From an uncultured Pelagibacteraceae bacterium (lineage in GTDB: Bacteria; Pseudomonadota; Alphaproteobacteria; Pelagibacterales; Pelagibacteraceae), in the NCBI GenBank assembly GCA_902632445.1, contig CACPCL010000001.1, positions 78,375 through 142,374 on the forward strand: 64,000 nt of DNA, written 5' to 3'. Positions 8,738-17,942 of this stretch are shown here, in pieces. A program made the translations under genes and the position numbers. The notes under the pieces are model-generated. The model did no database searches. It was given only the letters and a program-made list of their open reading frames with translations, and was not told the DNA's origin. Position 1 is the stretch's first letter; the number at the start of each line of letters is the position of its first letter.

Positions 8738-9875
8738 CCCAAATCAAATAGTTTATTGATGTGATTAGGCTTTTAAAAAAATTTACCTTTTTAACATCTT
8801 CAGAAGCGTATAAAGATATGGTTTTAATATTTTCTTCTTTATTAGAAACAATTAGTTTAGCAACTTCTTCTCCTTTTCTTATTGGGGCAACTATTGGGCC
8901 ATCATATTGTAAGGATATTTTTAAGTGTGTGATATTTTTTTTATTAATTGTAACATAATAATCTTCTTTTGAAATTGCTTTAATTTTTTTATCATCTGCA
9001 AGCCATGTATCTAATTCAAAAATCGATTCATCTTTTTTAGTAACTTCAAAGGTATTTGAATTTCTAAAACCCCAGTTTAATAATTTTAAAGATTCTAAGC
9101 TTCTTGATTTTTTTGATGTAAATCCAGAAGCTACTGCAATAAGACGTCTATCTTTTTTTTTCATTGAACTTGCTAGTGAATATTTCTCAACAGCTAAATA
9201 GCCTGTTTTTACTCCATCTACTCCAACGTTTTTGTAAAGCAACGGATTCCTGTTGCCTTGTTTGATTGGATCACCACCAGTTCGGTCCCAAGTAAATGTT
9301 TTTTCTTTAAACATCTCATAAAAAATTGGATAATTCTTAATCAAATACTTTGACATTAAGGCTATGTCTTTAACGGTAGAAATATTGTCCGGATCATTTA
9401 TGCCCGATGAATTAGTAAAATTTGAATTCGTCATACCAATTTCTATAGCTTTTTCATTCATCATCTCTGCAAAATTTTCTTCAGAACCAGCTATCCCCTC
9501 TGCAAGAGCAACACATGCATCATTTCCAGAAGCTATTATGATTCCTTTTAATAAATTTTCGACTGAGACTTCGTCGTTCACCATTATGAACATAGATGAA
9601 TAACCACTTTGAGACAATCTCCAAGCATTTTCTGATACTGTAAATTTGTCATCCAGCGATATCTTATTCTCTTTCAATAAATCAAAGGCGACAATTGATG
9701 TCATTATTTTAGTCATTGATGCTGGATATATTTGAGCATCAGAATCAAACTCATATAAAATTTCATCAGAATGATAATCCATTAGGACACCTGTTCTTGC
9801 GTCTATATTTGGATTTGCAAAAACACAAACAGAAAGCTTTAAAAAAAATATAAAAGTAATTAAAAATTTATTCAT
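8727..9875 (-). CDS. D-alanyl-D-alanine carboxypeptidase (penicillin-binding protein 5/6 type)
   Basis: This 382-residue low-molecular-mass penicillin-binding protein trims the terminal D-alanine from peptidoglycan pentapeptides in the periplasm. It has a Sec signal (cleavage near residue 20), the active-site SxxK in PASMTKIMT near 53-58, an SxN motif (IASGNDA) near 117, and the KTG triad in VDGVKTGY near 220. A C-terminal domain and amphipathic tail (FFKSLITSINYLIWG) fit the PBP5/6 membrane anchor. It sits between tmk and the RlpA-like and MltB-like genes, forming a small envelope-maintenance cluster. Confidence 0.92.
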   Translation of the reverse strand: MNKFLITFIFFLKLSVCVFANPNIDARTGVLMDYHSDEILYEFDSDAQIYPASMTKIMTSIVAFDLLKENKISLDDKFTVSENAWRLSQSGYSSMFIMVNDEVSVENLLKGIIIASGNDACVALAEGIAGSEENFAEMMNEKAIEIGMTNSNFTNSSGINDPDNISTVKDIALMSKYLIKNYPIFYEMFKEKTFTWDRTGGDPIKQGNRNPLLYKNVGVDGVKTGYLAVEKYSLASSMKKKDRRLIAVASGFTSKKSRSLESLKLLNWGFRNSNTFEVTKKDESIFELDTWLADDKKIKAISKEDYYVTINKKNITHLKISLQYDGPIVAPIRKGEEVAKLIVSNKEENIKTISLYASEDVKKVNFFKSLITSINYLIWGDV

Positions 9876-10608
9876 TTAAAGTTATATCCAAATCTTCAAA
9901 ACCAAATTTTTTAAGTTGAATGTAATCATTTTTCATTAAATTGATAGTCATATATGGCCCTGATATTAAGTTAATTTCTTTATCTTTCTTTTTTTGAATT
10001 CTTAATTTTTTATTATCATAATTTGGTAGTTCTTTGGTGATTCTTTTTTTTAAAAATTCAGCTGTTTCTTCTGAGTAAAATGAGGCAATCAGAATGAAAA
10101 TTTGATCACTAATTGATTTCTTTTTAATTTTATTTTTTGAAATATTGGATATTTGAACAGAGGTAATCGGAGCATTTTTAGATATCTTTTTTTCTTCATT
10201 AAAAATTTTAGCTTTTTTTGCAACAAAAGATTTATTTTTTTTTAATTCCATAATTTCAACTAATGGGAGTTTAGAATCAATATCTAATTTATCTGCTACT
10301 GGTTTAGTAATCAAAATTTTATACATTTCTGGATATTTTAATCTTTTTTGATTTTTTAAAGTTAGAGTTTTCTTAGTTTTTGGATTTATAATTTTTATTA
10401 AACTATTTGTTTTTAGACTTCTATGAGATATTTGCATAATTGAATTATCAAGTCTGCCGTTAATCATTCCTTTTTTAAAATCAGCCTCACTGTAAATAAA
10501 TGCAAACCCTTTAGAATTATAAGGTTCTTTATATTCCATCATATTTTGATTAGATGAACAAGAAAATAGTAAAAGAGAAATTATTATGATTTTAAATTTC
10601 ATTTTCAA
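9868..10608 (-). CDS. RlpA-like lipoprotein with degenerate double-psi barrel and SPOR domain
   Basis: The 246-residue protein begins with a lipoprotein signal (LLLFSCSS, lipidated Cys17). The middle part (about 60-125) aligns with the RlpA double-psi beta-barrel: SHRSLKTNSLIKIINPK, then AVADKLDI-like and PLVEIMEL segments. The catalytic NDRGP loop of RlpA lytic transglycosylases is absent and replaced by a NQKRLKYPE stretch. The C-terminal 75 residues (from about 168, IFILIASFYSEETAEFLKKR) look like a SPOR peptidoglycan-binding domain. It may therefore be a septal peptidoglycan-binding protein without lytic activity (inference). It overlaps its neighbours on both sides. Confidence 0.68.
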   Translation of the reverse strand: MKMKFKIIIISLLLFSCSSNQNMMEYKEPYNSKGFAFIYSEADFKKGMINGRLDNSIMQISHRSLKTNSLIKIINPKTKKTLTLKNQKRLKYPEMYKILITKPVADKLDIDSKLPLVEIMELKKNKSFVAKKAKIFNEEKKISKNAPITSVQISNISKNKIKKKSISDQIFILIASFYSEETAEFLKKRITKELPNYDNKKLRIQKKKDKEINLISGPYMTINLMKNDYIQLKKFGFEDLDITLNE

Positions 10609-11605
10609 AATTATTTTTTAAAGTACATACTGCTAAAGCAAATCTAAGTGATCTATTCCAACTCAAGATTTTTTCATAATTGTCAAAAATAATATAAGCA
10701 GGGGAAAAATTTTCTGCTCCAGGTATAATATCTTTATCTGGTATTATAATTGCAGATTTTATATTATTTTTAATATTTAGATCATCAAAATTTGAAATAT
10801 ATTTTTTAAAGAAAAAAATATTTTTTTTATTTTTAATTTTTTTTGCAGATGAATTTAAGTATTTCTTTGGAATATCATTTTTTAAGTTTACTTTAAAAAA
10901 ACATGGTTCATTCTTTTTCCATCCAATAGTATTTAGATAATTTGCAGCTGAAGCAAAAGAGTCTTCTGTGTCTTTTAGTTCAATAGTTTTATTTTTATTA
11001 TAATCTATTGCATAATTTCTTATTGTTCTTGGCATAAATTGGAAATTACCAAAAGCACCAGCCCATGAACCATATAAAATATCTTTACTGATAATTTTTT
11101 TGTCTACTAAATTTAATAGTATTAATAATTCTTTAGTAAAAAAATCACTCCTTCTTTTGTCAAAACTTAAAGTAGCCAAAGAAGAAACAATATCCATTTT
11201 GCCTAAATATTTGCCAAAGTTTGTTTCGATACCCATCAAAGCTAGTAATAACTCCTTTTCAACATTAAATTCTTTTTCTACCTTATCTATGATTTCTTTT
11301 TCTTTTTTATATAATTTAATTCCTTGATAAACTTTTTTCTTTGAAGATCTTTTTTTTATGTACGTAAATGTGTCCTCATAAAATTCTGGTTGAAACCGAT
11401 CATATTCGATAACTTTGGGTAAGTATCTTGCATTTGACATAACATCTTCTACAACTATTTTAGAGATACCTTGGTTAATTGCTTTAACCTTAAAATCTTT
11501 TAACCAAGATTCAAAATTATCGTTACTTGCGTAAGCGTTAAATACAAAAGAAATATTTAAAAATAAGATAAATTTAATTATTTTAGACATTTTAATGATT
11601 ATCAT
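10592..11605 (-). CDS. MltB-like lytic murein transglycosylase
   Basis: The 337-residue exported protein matches membrane-bound lytic transglycosylase B. It has an N-terminal signal segment, and the catalytic glutamate lies in LLALMGIETNFGKYLG (Glu near residue 127). It also has SSLATLSFDKRRSDFF downstream, the GSWAGAFGNFQFMP substrate-binding motif near 180 and a SAANYLNTIGWKK segment near 222. The C-terminal peptidoglycan-binding domain of some homologues is not evident. There is no lipobox, so it is probably periplasmic. It cleaves MurNAc-GlcNAc bonds forming 1,6-anhydro ends. It is first in the chain leading to dac, tmk and metG. Confidence 0.88.
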   Translation of the reverse strand: MIIIKMSKIIKFILFLNISFVFNAYASNDNFESWLKDFKVKAINQGISKIVVEDVMSNARYLPKVIEYDRFQPEFYEDTFTYIKKRSSKKKVYQGIKLYKKEKEIIDKVEKEFNVEKELLLALMGIETNFGKYLGKMDIVSSLATLSFDKRRSDFFTKELLILLNLVDKKIISKDILYGSWAGAFGNFQFMPRTIRNYAIDYNKNKTIELKDTEDSFASAANYLNTIGWKKNEPCFFKVNLKNDIPKKYLNSSAKKIKNKKNIFFFKKYISNFDDLNIKNNIKSAIIIPDKDIIPGAENFSPAYIIFDNYEKILSWNRSLRFALAVCTLKNNFENEI

Positions 11606-11697
11606 AATTGTCTTTTTTTAACTAGCATTAGAAAAAAAGCAGTTAGTTATTGTTATTTATTTACTTTGATAGTAATAAATAGTGCAATTTATCGACT

Positions 11698-11787
11698 GGA
11701 GAGGTGGCTGAGCGGTTGAAAGCACTGGTCTTGAAAACCAGCAACGGGGCAACTCGTTCGTGGGTTCGAATCCCACCCTCTCCGCCA
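11698..11787 (+). tRNA. tRNA-Ser (anticodon TGA)
   Basis: A 90-base class II tRNA with acceptor GGAGAGG/CCTCTCC, a long variable arm (AACGGGGCAACTCGTTC), and the anticodon loop CTTGAAA giving TGA. The T loop is GTTCGAATC and the CCA end is encoded. It reads UCN serine codons. Its 3' end touches the stop codon of the convergent sdhE gene. Confidence 0.95.
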
Positions 11788-12048
11788 TTAAATCTTATAA
11801 TCTTGAAAAATTTTAGATATTTTATTTTCATCAATTTTTTTCTTAATAATATTGTAATTATAGAAATTAAGTATAACCTCGTCTTCGAAATTTAAAAATT
11901 TTTCTAACTCCAATAAATGAGTTTCGTCGAATTTATTTATATATTTATTCACAAAGCCACCTAATAAAATGTCCATTTCTTTTGTGCCTCTATAAGAAGC
12001 TCTATAAATTAATCTTTTCTTAAAAATTTCTAATTTATTAGTCATCAA
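11788..12048 (-). CDS. sdhE: SdhE-type succinate dehydrogenase flavinylation factor
   Basis: The 86-residue protein belongs to the SdhE/Sdh5 family that promotes covalent FAD attachment to SdhA. The diagnostic N-terminal segment is RASYRGTKEMDILLGGFV (residues about 16-33), corresponding to the RGxxE/D motif. It is followed by a helical stretch ending in DEVILNFY. It is divergent from recG with about 30 bases between the two starts. Its stop abuts the tRNA-Ser gene with no spacer. Confidence 0.88.
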   Translation of the reverse strand: MMTNKLEIFKKRLIYRASYRGTKEMDILLGGFVNKYINKFDETHLLELEKFLNFEDEVILNFYNYNIIKKKIDENKISKIFQDYKI

Positions 12049-12077
12049 ATTATATTATACATAAATTATTTAATTAT

Positions 12078-14123
12078 ATGAAAAAAGATTTCATTTTTAG
12101 CGAAATAACAAAACTGAAGGGAGTTGGGCCTCAGCTTTCAAAATACCTTAAAAAAAAGAAAATTGAAAAGATAAAAGATATAATTTTAAATCTACCCTAC
12201 TCAGATACAGATAGATCAAAAATAAGTAAAATAAATGAGCTGGAAATTGGTAAGATTCAAACTATTAAAGTAATTGTCAAAAAGTTAAGTTTTCCTCGTA
12301 TAAGAAATTTACCAAATAAAGTTTTATGTGAGGATGAAACTGGTAAAATAGATATCGTCTATTTTAATAGTCGTGAAGGTTATATTAAAAAAGTATATCC
12401 TATGAATAAGTGGATAGTGATTAGTGGTAAAGTAAGTTATTTTAACAAAAAATATCAAATTACAAATCCAGACTATGTAACAAATTTAGATAACCAAGAT
12501 TATGTTGTTAAGAATATACCTAAATACAATCTAACTAAAGGAATTAACGAAAAAAAATATAGATCAATAAGTGAGCAAGTAATAACAAATATTCCTAATA
12601 TTGATGATTGGTTGGAAGAGAAATTTATTGAAAAAAATAATTTATTAAATTGGAACAAAAGTTTGTATAATTTGCATAATTTAAAAAAAGCTCAAAGTAA
12701 TCTTTCTAAAAGTTATAGACGTTTAGTTTTTGATGAGTTATGTGCTAATTTTTTTACTTTACTAAAAAATAGACACAGAATTAAAAAGAATAAACTTCCA
12801 AAATATTTTTCTAGGACAAAATCAAATATTATAATCGATAATTTGCCCTTTCAATTAACAGATAGTCAAAAAATTGTTATAAATGAAATTAATAAAGACC
12901 TTTCAAGTAATAAACGTATGTTTAGAATTGTACAAGGAGATGTGGGCTCTGGAAAAACAATAGTCTCACTTCTTTCAATATCTAATGTTATAGAGTCAGG
13001 TTATCAATGCGCTTTTATGGGACCAACAGAAATTTTAGCTCGGCAACACTATGAGCTGGCAAAAAAGATATTTAGTAAATTTGATATCAAAATTGATTTT
13101 ATTTCTGGCAAAACTGAAATGAAAGATAGAAAAGAGATTTTAAGAAATCTTGAAAATGGAAAAACAGATTTATTAATTGGTACACATGCATTATTTCAAA
13201 AAAAAATAAACTTTAAAAAATTAGGTTTTGTTTTAATAGATGAACAGCATAAATTTGGTGTCAGACAGAGATCTGACTTAGCAAAAAAAGGAGGTAATAA
13301 TTGTGATGTTTTATTAATGTCAGCCACACCAATCCCTAGAACTATGATGATGTCTTTGTATGGAGATATGGACATTTCTAAAATAACAGATAAACCAGCT
13401 AATAGAAAAAAAATTACAACACTTAGTAAACCTGAAAAAAAAATAAGTGAATTATGGTCATTTATAAAGAAACAAATAGATAATGAAAATCAAATTTTTT
13501 GGGTCTGTCCTTTAATTGAGGAGTCATCAATTTTAAATTATTCTTCTGCTAAAAAAAAATTTGATTTAATAAACAAAAAATTTCCTAATAATGTTGGTCT
13601 AATTCACGGCTCTCTCGATAAAATTGATAAAGAAAAAGTTTTGAATAAATTTTTAAATAAAGAGATATCTATCCTCGTGTCCACTACTGTAATTGAGGTA
13701 GGTATAGATTTTCCTAATGCTAACTTAATTGTGATAGAAAATGCTAATAAATTTGGTCTATCTCAATTGCATCAGCTTAGAGGTCGTGTTGGAAGAGGAG
13801 AAAAACCTGCAACTTGCATATTATTGTTTAAAGAAGGTTTAAGCAAAAATGCAATCAAAAGAATTAAAATACTTAAAAATTCTGATGATGGTTTTTATAT
13901 CGCAGAAGAAGATTTAAAATTAAGGGGATTTGGTGATATAACTGGATATCAGCAAAGTGGTATGAAAAATTTTAGATTTGCCGATCCAGTAATACATGAA
14001 GATCTATTTAAATTAGCTGAAAATTATGTACAAAAAAATCATTTAGATATTAATCAAAATAAATTCAGCTTTCTTTTAAAGTTATTCGACAAAGCTGAAG
14101 TTATTAATTTTAAAAATGATTAA
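12078..14123 (+). CDS. recG: ATP-dependent DNA helicase RecG
   Basis: RecG is a branched-DNA translocase that remodels stalled forks and Holliday junctions. The 681-residue protein has an N-terminal wedge/OB region (LKGVGPQLSKYL, PYSDTDRS) and then helicase motif I QGDVGSGKTIVSLLS near 290. Motif Ia follows (MGPTEILARQHYE), then DEQH near 395 in place of the usual DExH, SATPIPRTM near 415, and the C-terminal TVIEVGIDFPNA...LHQLRGRVGRGE. The protein ends with the usual FRFADPVIHEDLF region. The gene is convergent with DUF502, overlapping it by four bases. Confidence 0.95.
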   Translation: MKKDFIFSEITKLKGVGPQLSKYLKKKKIEKIKDIILNLPYSDTDRSKISKINELEIGKIQTIKVIVKKLSFPRIRNLPNKVLCEDETGKIDIVYFNSREGYIKKVYPMNKWIVISGKVSYFNKKYQITNPDYVTNLDNQDYVVKNIPKYNLTKGINEKKYRSISEQVITNIPNIDDWLEEKFIEKNNLLNWNKSLYNLHNLKKAQSNLSKSYRRLVFDELCANFFTLLKNRHRIKKNKLPKYFSRTKSNIIIDNLPFQLTDSQKIVINEINKDLSSNKRMFRIVQGDVGSGKTIVSLLSISNVIESGYQCAFMGPTEILARQHYELAKKIFSKFDIKIDFISGKTEMKDRKEILRNLENGKTDLLIGTHALFQKKINFKKLGFVLIDEQHKFGVRQRSDLAKKGGNNCDVLLMSATPIPRTMMMSLYGDMDISKITDKPANRKKITTLSKPEKKISELWSFIKKQIDNENQIFWVCPLIEESSILNYSSAKKKFDLINKKFPNNVGLIHGSLDKIDKEKVLNKFLNKEISILVSTTVIEVGIDFPNANLIVIENANKFGLSQLHQLRGRVGRGEKPATCILLFKEGLSKNAIKRIKILKNSDDGFYIAEEDLKLRGFGDITGYQQSGMKNFRFADPVIHEDLFKLAENYVQKNHLDINQNKFSFLLKLFDKAEVINFKND

Positions 14124-14734
14124 TCTATATTGGTTGTTCCTGCTGAAACAATAAATTTTGATGCTTGCTCGAAAGTTATATCTAAAAAAATTAAATCTTT
14201 TTTTGGCACCATCAGTAAGAATCCACTTGTCGGATTAGGAGTAGTAGGAACAAATACATTAATTAATTCCTGATTGAGTTTTTCTTTAATTAAACCAGTG
14301 TTTTCTTTAGTTGCAAAACCAACAGCCCACACGCCCTTTCTTGGGTATTCTAAAAGAACTACACTTTTTTGTTTATTGTCAGACTTTGTAAAACTTTCTG
14401 TCATTTGGCCTATTGCAGAATAAATAGTTCTCAAAATTGGTATTTTTTTTAAAATATTGTTAAATATTTCAAAAAATTTTTTACCTATAAAAGAAAGTGA
14501 TAGCCATCCTACGAGAGTTATAAATACTAAGGCTATTAGAATTTCAACACCAGGGATATCGAAAGGAAGATAATTATTGGGATTTATTTCTTTAGGAATA
14601 ATATTTCCTGAAAATTTGATTATAAATAAAGTTAGATAAAGAGTTATACCTATAGGTATTAATACAACGACTCCAGCAATGAAATTATTTCGAATTTTGG
14701 CAAATAATGATTTTTTAATATTATTTTTTGACAT
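14120..14734 (-). CDS. DUF502 family membrane protein
   Basis: This 204-residue inner-membrane protein of unknown function belongs to the DUF502 family. It has two hydrophobic helices (NFIAGVVVLIPIGITLYLTL near 12-32 and VEILIALVFITLVGWLSLSF near 63-82) separated by a short loop. A soluble C-terminal domain carries the family-typical VVLLEYPRKGVWAVGF, TPNPTSGFLLMVP and TFEQASKFIVSAG segments. The placement next to recG is common in alphaproteobacteria, but no function follows from it. Confidence 0.85.
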   Translation of the reverse strand: MSKNNIKKSLFAKIRNNFIAGVVVLIPIGITLYLTLFIIKFSGNIIPKEINPNNYLPFDIPGVEILIALVFITLVGWLSLSFIGKKFFEIFNNILKKIPILRTIYSAIGQMTESFTKSDNKQKSVVLLEYPRKGVWAVGFATKENTGLIKEKLNQELINVFVPTTPNPTSGFLLMVPKKDLIFLDITFEQASKFIVSAGTTNID

Positions 14735-14825
14735 CTTTTAAGAATAACTTGAATAAATAATAAATACTATTATTAAGATAAAAATTGCAATTAATAATTT
14801 ATTATTTAAAATCATGAATCTATAA

Positions 14826-15656
14826 ATGTATAACATAAACAGAAGAAAATTTCTTGGCTTATTTGGGTGCAGCTGTTGCTCTCTTATATTGCCTTCTTGC
14901 TCTACAGTACCAATCACAGAAAGAAAACAGCTTAGTCTAATTCCAGAGGCCAAAATAAACCAACAAGCCGCTGCTGCATATGAGCAATTTAGAAAAAAAA
15001 CAAAATTAATTACAAAAGGTTCTCAATTGAATGAAATTAAAAAAATAGGAAAAAAAATAGAAAATTCTGTTAGCTCCTTTTTTATAAACCAAGGTAAGGA
15101 TGATCCAACAAAAAATTTTGGTTGGGACTACGTCTTGGTTGATAATGACAAAGTTGTTAATGCTTGGTGTATGCCTGGTGGTAAAATTGCAGTTTATACT
15201 GGTATTTTGAAGATTACTAAAAATACCGATGCTCTATCAATAGTAATGGGACATGAAATTGCTCATGCTGTTGCTAGACATTCACTAGAGAGAGCTAGCC
15301 AAGCTATGACTATAAATTTAGGAACCACAGTAGCGGATATTTTTTTAGGTGGCGCGATTAATAGGACTCGAAACACAGTTGGTCAAAACACAGGTTTAGA
15401 TATTTTTCAATTGGGAATAATGAATCCTTTTGGTAGAAAACAGGAAACAGAGGCGGACTATTTAGGCTTAATATTTGCTTCACTTGCAGGATATGACATA
15501 AGAGAATCCGTTAAACTTTGGGAGCGAATGTCCAAAAATAAAGGGAAAGAAACTCCTGTGTTCTTAAGCACTCATCCTAGCAGTAAAAAAAGAATTGAAA
15601 ATCTTAATGGTTGGATTGAAGAAGTTATGATTAAATACCCACCAATAAAAACTTAG
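14826..15656 (+). CDS. M48 family metalloprotease, lipoprotein with twin-arginine-like signal
   Basis: The 276-residue peptidase has zinc motif HEIAH at residues 143-147 and a third ligand Glu209 in QETEADYLG, the standard M48 (HtpX/Oma1/BepA-like) arrangement. The N terminus reads NRRKFLGLFG and ends in a lipobox LPSC (Cys25), so it may be exported as a folded lipoprotein by Tat, whose genes lie at 28.6-29.8 kb. No TPR domain follows, unlike BepA. A role in periplasmic or outer-membrane protein quality control is inferred. The codons after HPSSKKRI end the protease domain normally. Confidence 0.85.
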   Translation: MYNINRRKFLGLFGCSCCSLILPSCSTVPITERKQLSLIPEAKINQQAAAAYEQFRKKTKLITKGSQLNEIKKIGKKIENSVSSFFINQGKDDPTKNFGWDYVLVDNDKVVNAWCMPGGKIAVYTGILKITKNTDALSIVMGHEIAHAVARHSLERASQAMTINLGTTVADIFLGGAINRTRNTVGQNTGLDIFQLGIMNPFGRKQETEADYLGLIFASLAGYDIRESVKLWERMSKNKGKETPVFLSTHPSSKKRIENLNGWIEEVMIKYPPIKT

Positions 15657-15661
15657 TTTTT

Positions 15662-15737
15662 TGGTGAGCCCTGATGGACTCGAACCATCGACACCCTCCT
15701 TAAAAGGGAGGTGCTCTACCAACTGAGCTAAGGGCCC
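15662..15737 (-). tRNA. tRNA-Lys (anticodon TTT)
   Basis: A 76-base cloverleaf on the reverse strand: acceptor GGGCCCT/AGGGCTC with one G-T pair, anticodon stem CCTCC/GGAGG enclosing CTTTTAA (anticodon TTT), T arm GATGG-TTCGAGT-CCATC, and encoded CCA (TGG at 15662-15664 on the forward strand). Confidence 0.95.
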
Positions 15738-15780
15738 TAAAAACGATCTTTTATATACTTATTGCCTAAATTTCAAATGA

Positions 15781-16896
15781 TTAATCAAAAAAATTTATAT
15801 ATTTTTTATAAAAAATATTGAATGTGTCATTCTTAATATTTTCTCTAATTTCCCGCATAAATTGTTGGTAAAAATATATATTATGGAGTGAAATTAACAT
15901 TGAGGCCATCATTTCATTAGATTTTATAAGATGATTCAAATAACTTTTTGAATATTTTTTTAGATCTCTTATGTCGCATTTTGCATCCAAAGGAGATTTG
16001 TCATTTTGATATTTCGAGTTTTTTAAATTTATCTTACCTTCCCATGTAAATGCTAAACCAGTTCTACCTGATCTAGTTGGCATTACACAGTCGAACATAT
16101 CTATTCCCTCTGCCACCGCACCTAATAAATCTTTGGGGGTTCCTACCCCCATTAAATACCTAGGTTTCGTTTTAGGAAAATAATCTAGACTTTCATTCAA
16201 AATTCTAAACATATCAATTTGTTTTTCCCCAACTGCTAATCCGCCCATAGCATATCCATCAAAATCTATCTCAATAAGTTTGCTTATACTTTCAATTCTT
16301 AAGTCTTTATAAAGACCTCCTTGAGCTATTCCAAAGAGAGCTTTGGATTTATTATTTCCAAATTCAATTTTACATCTATGGGCCCAATTTGTTGATGTTT
16401 TAATTGCATTAGATAATATTTTTTTATCATTCGTAAGTTTAGGGCATTCATCGAGAACCATCATTATATCTGAGTTTATAGATTTTTGTACTTGAATGCT
16501 TTTTTCCGGGCTTAGAATTATTTTTTTTCCATCTAAGTGGGATTTAAAAATTGCTCCCAAATTTTTGTCAATTTTGTTTAATTTTGATAATGACATAATT
16601 TGATATCCACCTGAGTCAGTAAGAATTGGTCCTGACCAATTCATAAAATCGTGTAAACCGTCAAATTTATTTAAAATATCAATACCTGGCCTTAATAATA
16701 AATGGTAAGTGTTACCTAAAATTATTTGAGTTCCAGTTTTTAAAATATCATCTGTGAATATACCTTTTACAGTACCTTGAGTTCCAACTGGCATAAAAGC
16801 TGGTGTGTCAATAGAACCTCTTGGAGTTATAATTTTTCCTAGCCTAGCTTTTTCACACTGAGTTATTAACTCAAACGAAAATAAATTATTTGGCAT
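15781..16896 (-). CDS. tgt: tRNA-guanine transglycosylase
   Basis: Tgt exchanges guanine-34 for the queuine precursor in GUN-anticodon tRNAs. The 371-residue TIM-barrel enzyme shows GTQGTVKGI near residue 38, ILGNTYHLLLRPG near 59, the catalytic LTDSGGYQIMS near 92, the second catalytic aspartate in FDCVMPTRSGR near 270, and the zinc-binding CDIRDLKKYS...H near 308-335. In that last element the usual CxCxxC is reduced to one visible cysteine (DAKCDI), so zinc binding may be modified. It lies 5 bases downstream of the isomerase gene on the same strand. Confidence 0.92.
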   Translation of the reverse strand: MPNNLFSFELITQCEKARLGKIITPRGSIDTPAFMPVGTQGTVKGIFTDDILKTGTQIILGNTYHLLLRPGIDILNKFDGLHDFMNWSGPILTDSGGYQIMSLSKLNKIDKNLGAIFKSHLDGKKIILSPEKSIQVQKSINSDIMMVLDECPKLTNDKKILSNAIKTSTNWAHRCKIEFGNNKSKALFGIAQGGLYKDLRIESISKLIEIDFDGYAMGGLAVGEKQIDMFRILNESLDYFPKTKPRYLMGVGTPKDLLGAVAEGIDMFDCVMPTRSGRTGLAFTWEGKINLKNSKYQNDKSPLDAKCDIRDLKKYSKSYLNHLIKSNEMMASMLISLHNIYFYQQFMREIRENIKNDTFNIFYKKYINFFD

Positions 16897-16901
16897 TGAA
16901 C

Positions 16902-17456
16902 TTATTTTGATCTTAAAGAAATTATTTTGTCAGGATCAGAAACAGATCCACTTTGCGGATCACCTTTTTTAATCATGTCGATAAATTCCATGCCCTTAAT
17001 TACTTTTCCAAATGCAGAATATTGTCTATCTAAATGAGGTGCCGAGTCGAAACAAATAAAAAACTGACTATTAGCACTATTAGGATCAGCTGATCTTGCT
17101 GCAGATAGAATTCCTCTTGTATGAGCTATATCTGAAAATTCAGCTTTCAAATCTGGTAGATCTGAACCTCCTGTTCCAGCACGAGATAGATTAAAACTTG
17201 AGTCATTAGTATTTCCAAATTTTACGTCTCCAGTCTGAGCCATAAAACCTTCGATTACTCTATGAAAAACAACTCCATCATATTTACCGCTATCAGCAAG
17301 TTCTTTGAATCTTTTAACATGATTTGGGGCTTTTTCTGGGTAAAGTTCTATTTGTACTTCTCCATAAGATAATTTTAAAATCATAATATTACTTGCCATA
17401 GTTTTTGTACTAATTAAACTAAAAAAAAAAATAAATAAATAAATAAATTTTTTCAT
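16902..17456 (-). CDS. exported cyclophilin-type peptidyl-prolyl cis-trans isomerase
   Basis: The 184-residue cyclophilin accelerates proline isomerisation during folding. A Sec signal of about 21 residues (ending TMASN) puts it in the periplasm. Cyclophilin motifs are VVFHRVIEGFMAQTGDV near 63, DIAHTRGILSAARS near 110, NSANSQFFICFDSAPHLD near 127 and YSAFGKVIKGMEFID near 147. It lies between coaD and tgt in a tight reverse-strand run, with the coaD stop directly before its start. Confidence 0.93.
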   Translation of the reverse strand: MKKFIYLFIFFFSLISTKTMASNIMILKLSYGEVQIELYPEKAPNHVKRFKELADSGKYDGVVFHRVIEGFMAQTGDVKFGNTNDSSFNLSRAGTGGSDLPDLKAEFSDIAHTRGILSAARSADPNSANSQFFICFDSAPHLDRQYSAFGKVIKGMEFIDMIKKGDPQSGSVSDPDKIISLRSK

Positions 17457-17939
17457 TTAATCCTTTAACATTTTAGCAGCATATTTTGTAACAAATCTGT
17501 CAATATTTCCACCTAAACTAGCAATTTCTTTTACAAATTTTGAAGAAATAATTTGGTTTTCAACGTCAGACATCAAAAAGATAGTTTCGATTTGAGAGTT
17601 TAACTTCTTGTTCATTCCTGCAAGTTGAAATTCATATTCAAAGTCTGACACTGCTCTCAATCCTCTTACTATTACACTCGCTTTATATTTTTTACATAAA
17701 TCAATAGTTAAATCGCTAAAAGATATTATTTTAATCTTTTTTTTATTTAAATTTAAATCTTTAAAGAGAGAATTATTTATAATTTCCATTCGTTCATCTA
17801 TTGAAAAATGATAATTTTTATCTGAATTGTTTGTTGTAGCTACAATTAATTTATCAAAAATTTTTAAAGATTTTTTTATAACATCAATGTGGCCGTAAGT
17901 AATTGGATCAAATGTTCCAGGATATACTGCTATCTTCAT
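17457..17939 (-). CDS. coaD: phosphopantetheine adenylyltransferase
   Basis: CoaD makes dephospho-CoA from 4'-phosphopantetheine and ATP. The 160-residue nucleotidyltransferase contains the YPGTFDPITYGHIDVI motif at the N terminus (T/HxGH-type), VIVRGLRAVSDFEYEFQLAGMN near 90, and the late SSKFVKEIASLGG segment. Length and motifs are as expected. It is three bases from gyrA upstream, so probably transcribed with it. Confidence 0.95.
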   Translation of the reverse strand: MKIAVYPGTFDPITYGHIDVIKKSLKIFDKLIVATTNNSDKNYHFSIDERMEIINNSLFKDLNLNKKKIKIISFSDLTIDLCKKYKASVIVRGLRAVSDFEYEFQLAGMNKKLNSQIETIFLMSDVENQIISSKFVKEIASLGGNIDRFVTKYAAKMLKD

Positions 17940-17942
17940 AAA

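Noticed and set aside
14738..14953. Reverse-strand open frame with a hydrophobic end, including a possible 25-residue membrane peptide from 14815
   Set aside because: Most of it is antisense to the start of the M48 protease gene. The remaining hydrophobic part lies in AT-rich spacer, where TTA/ATA-rich frames read as hydrophobic by chance, and there is no ribosome binding site.
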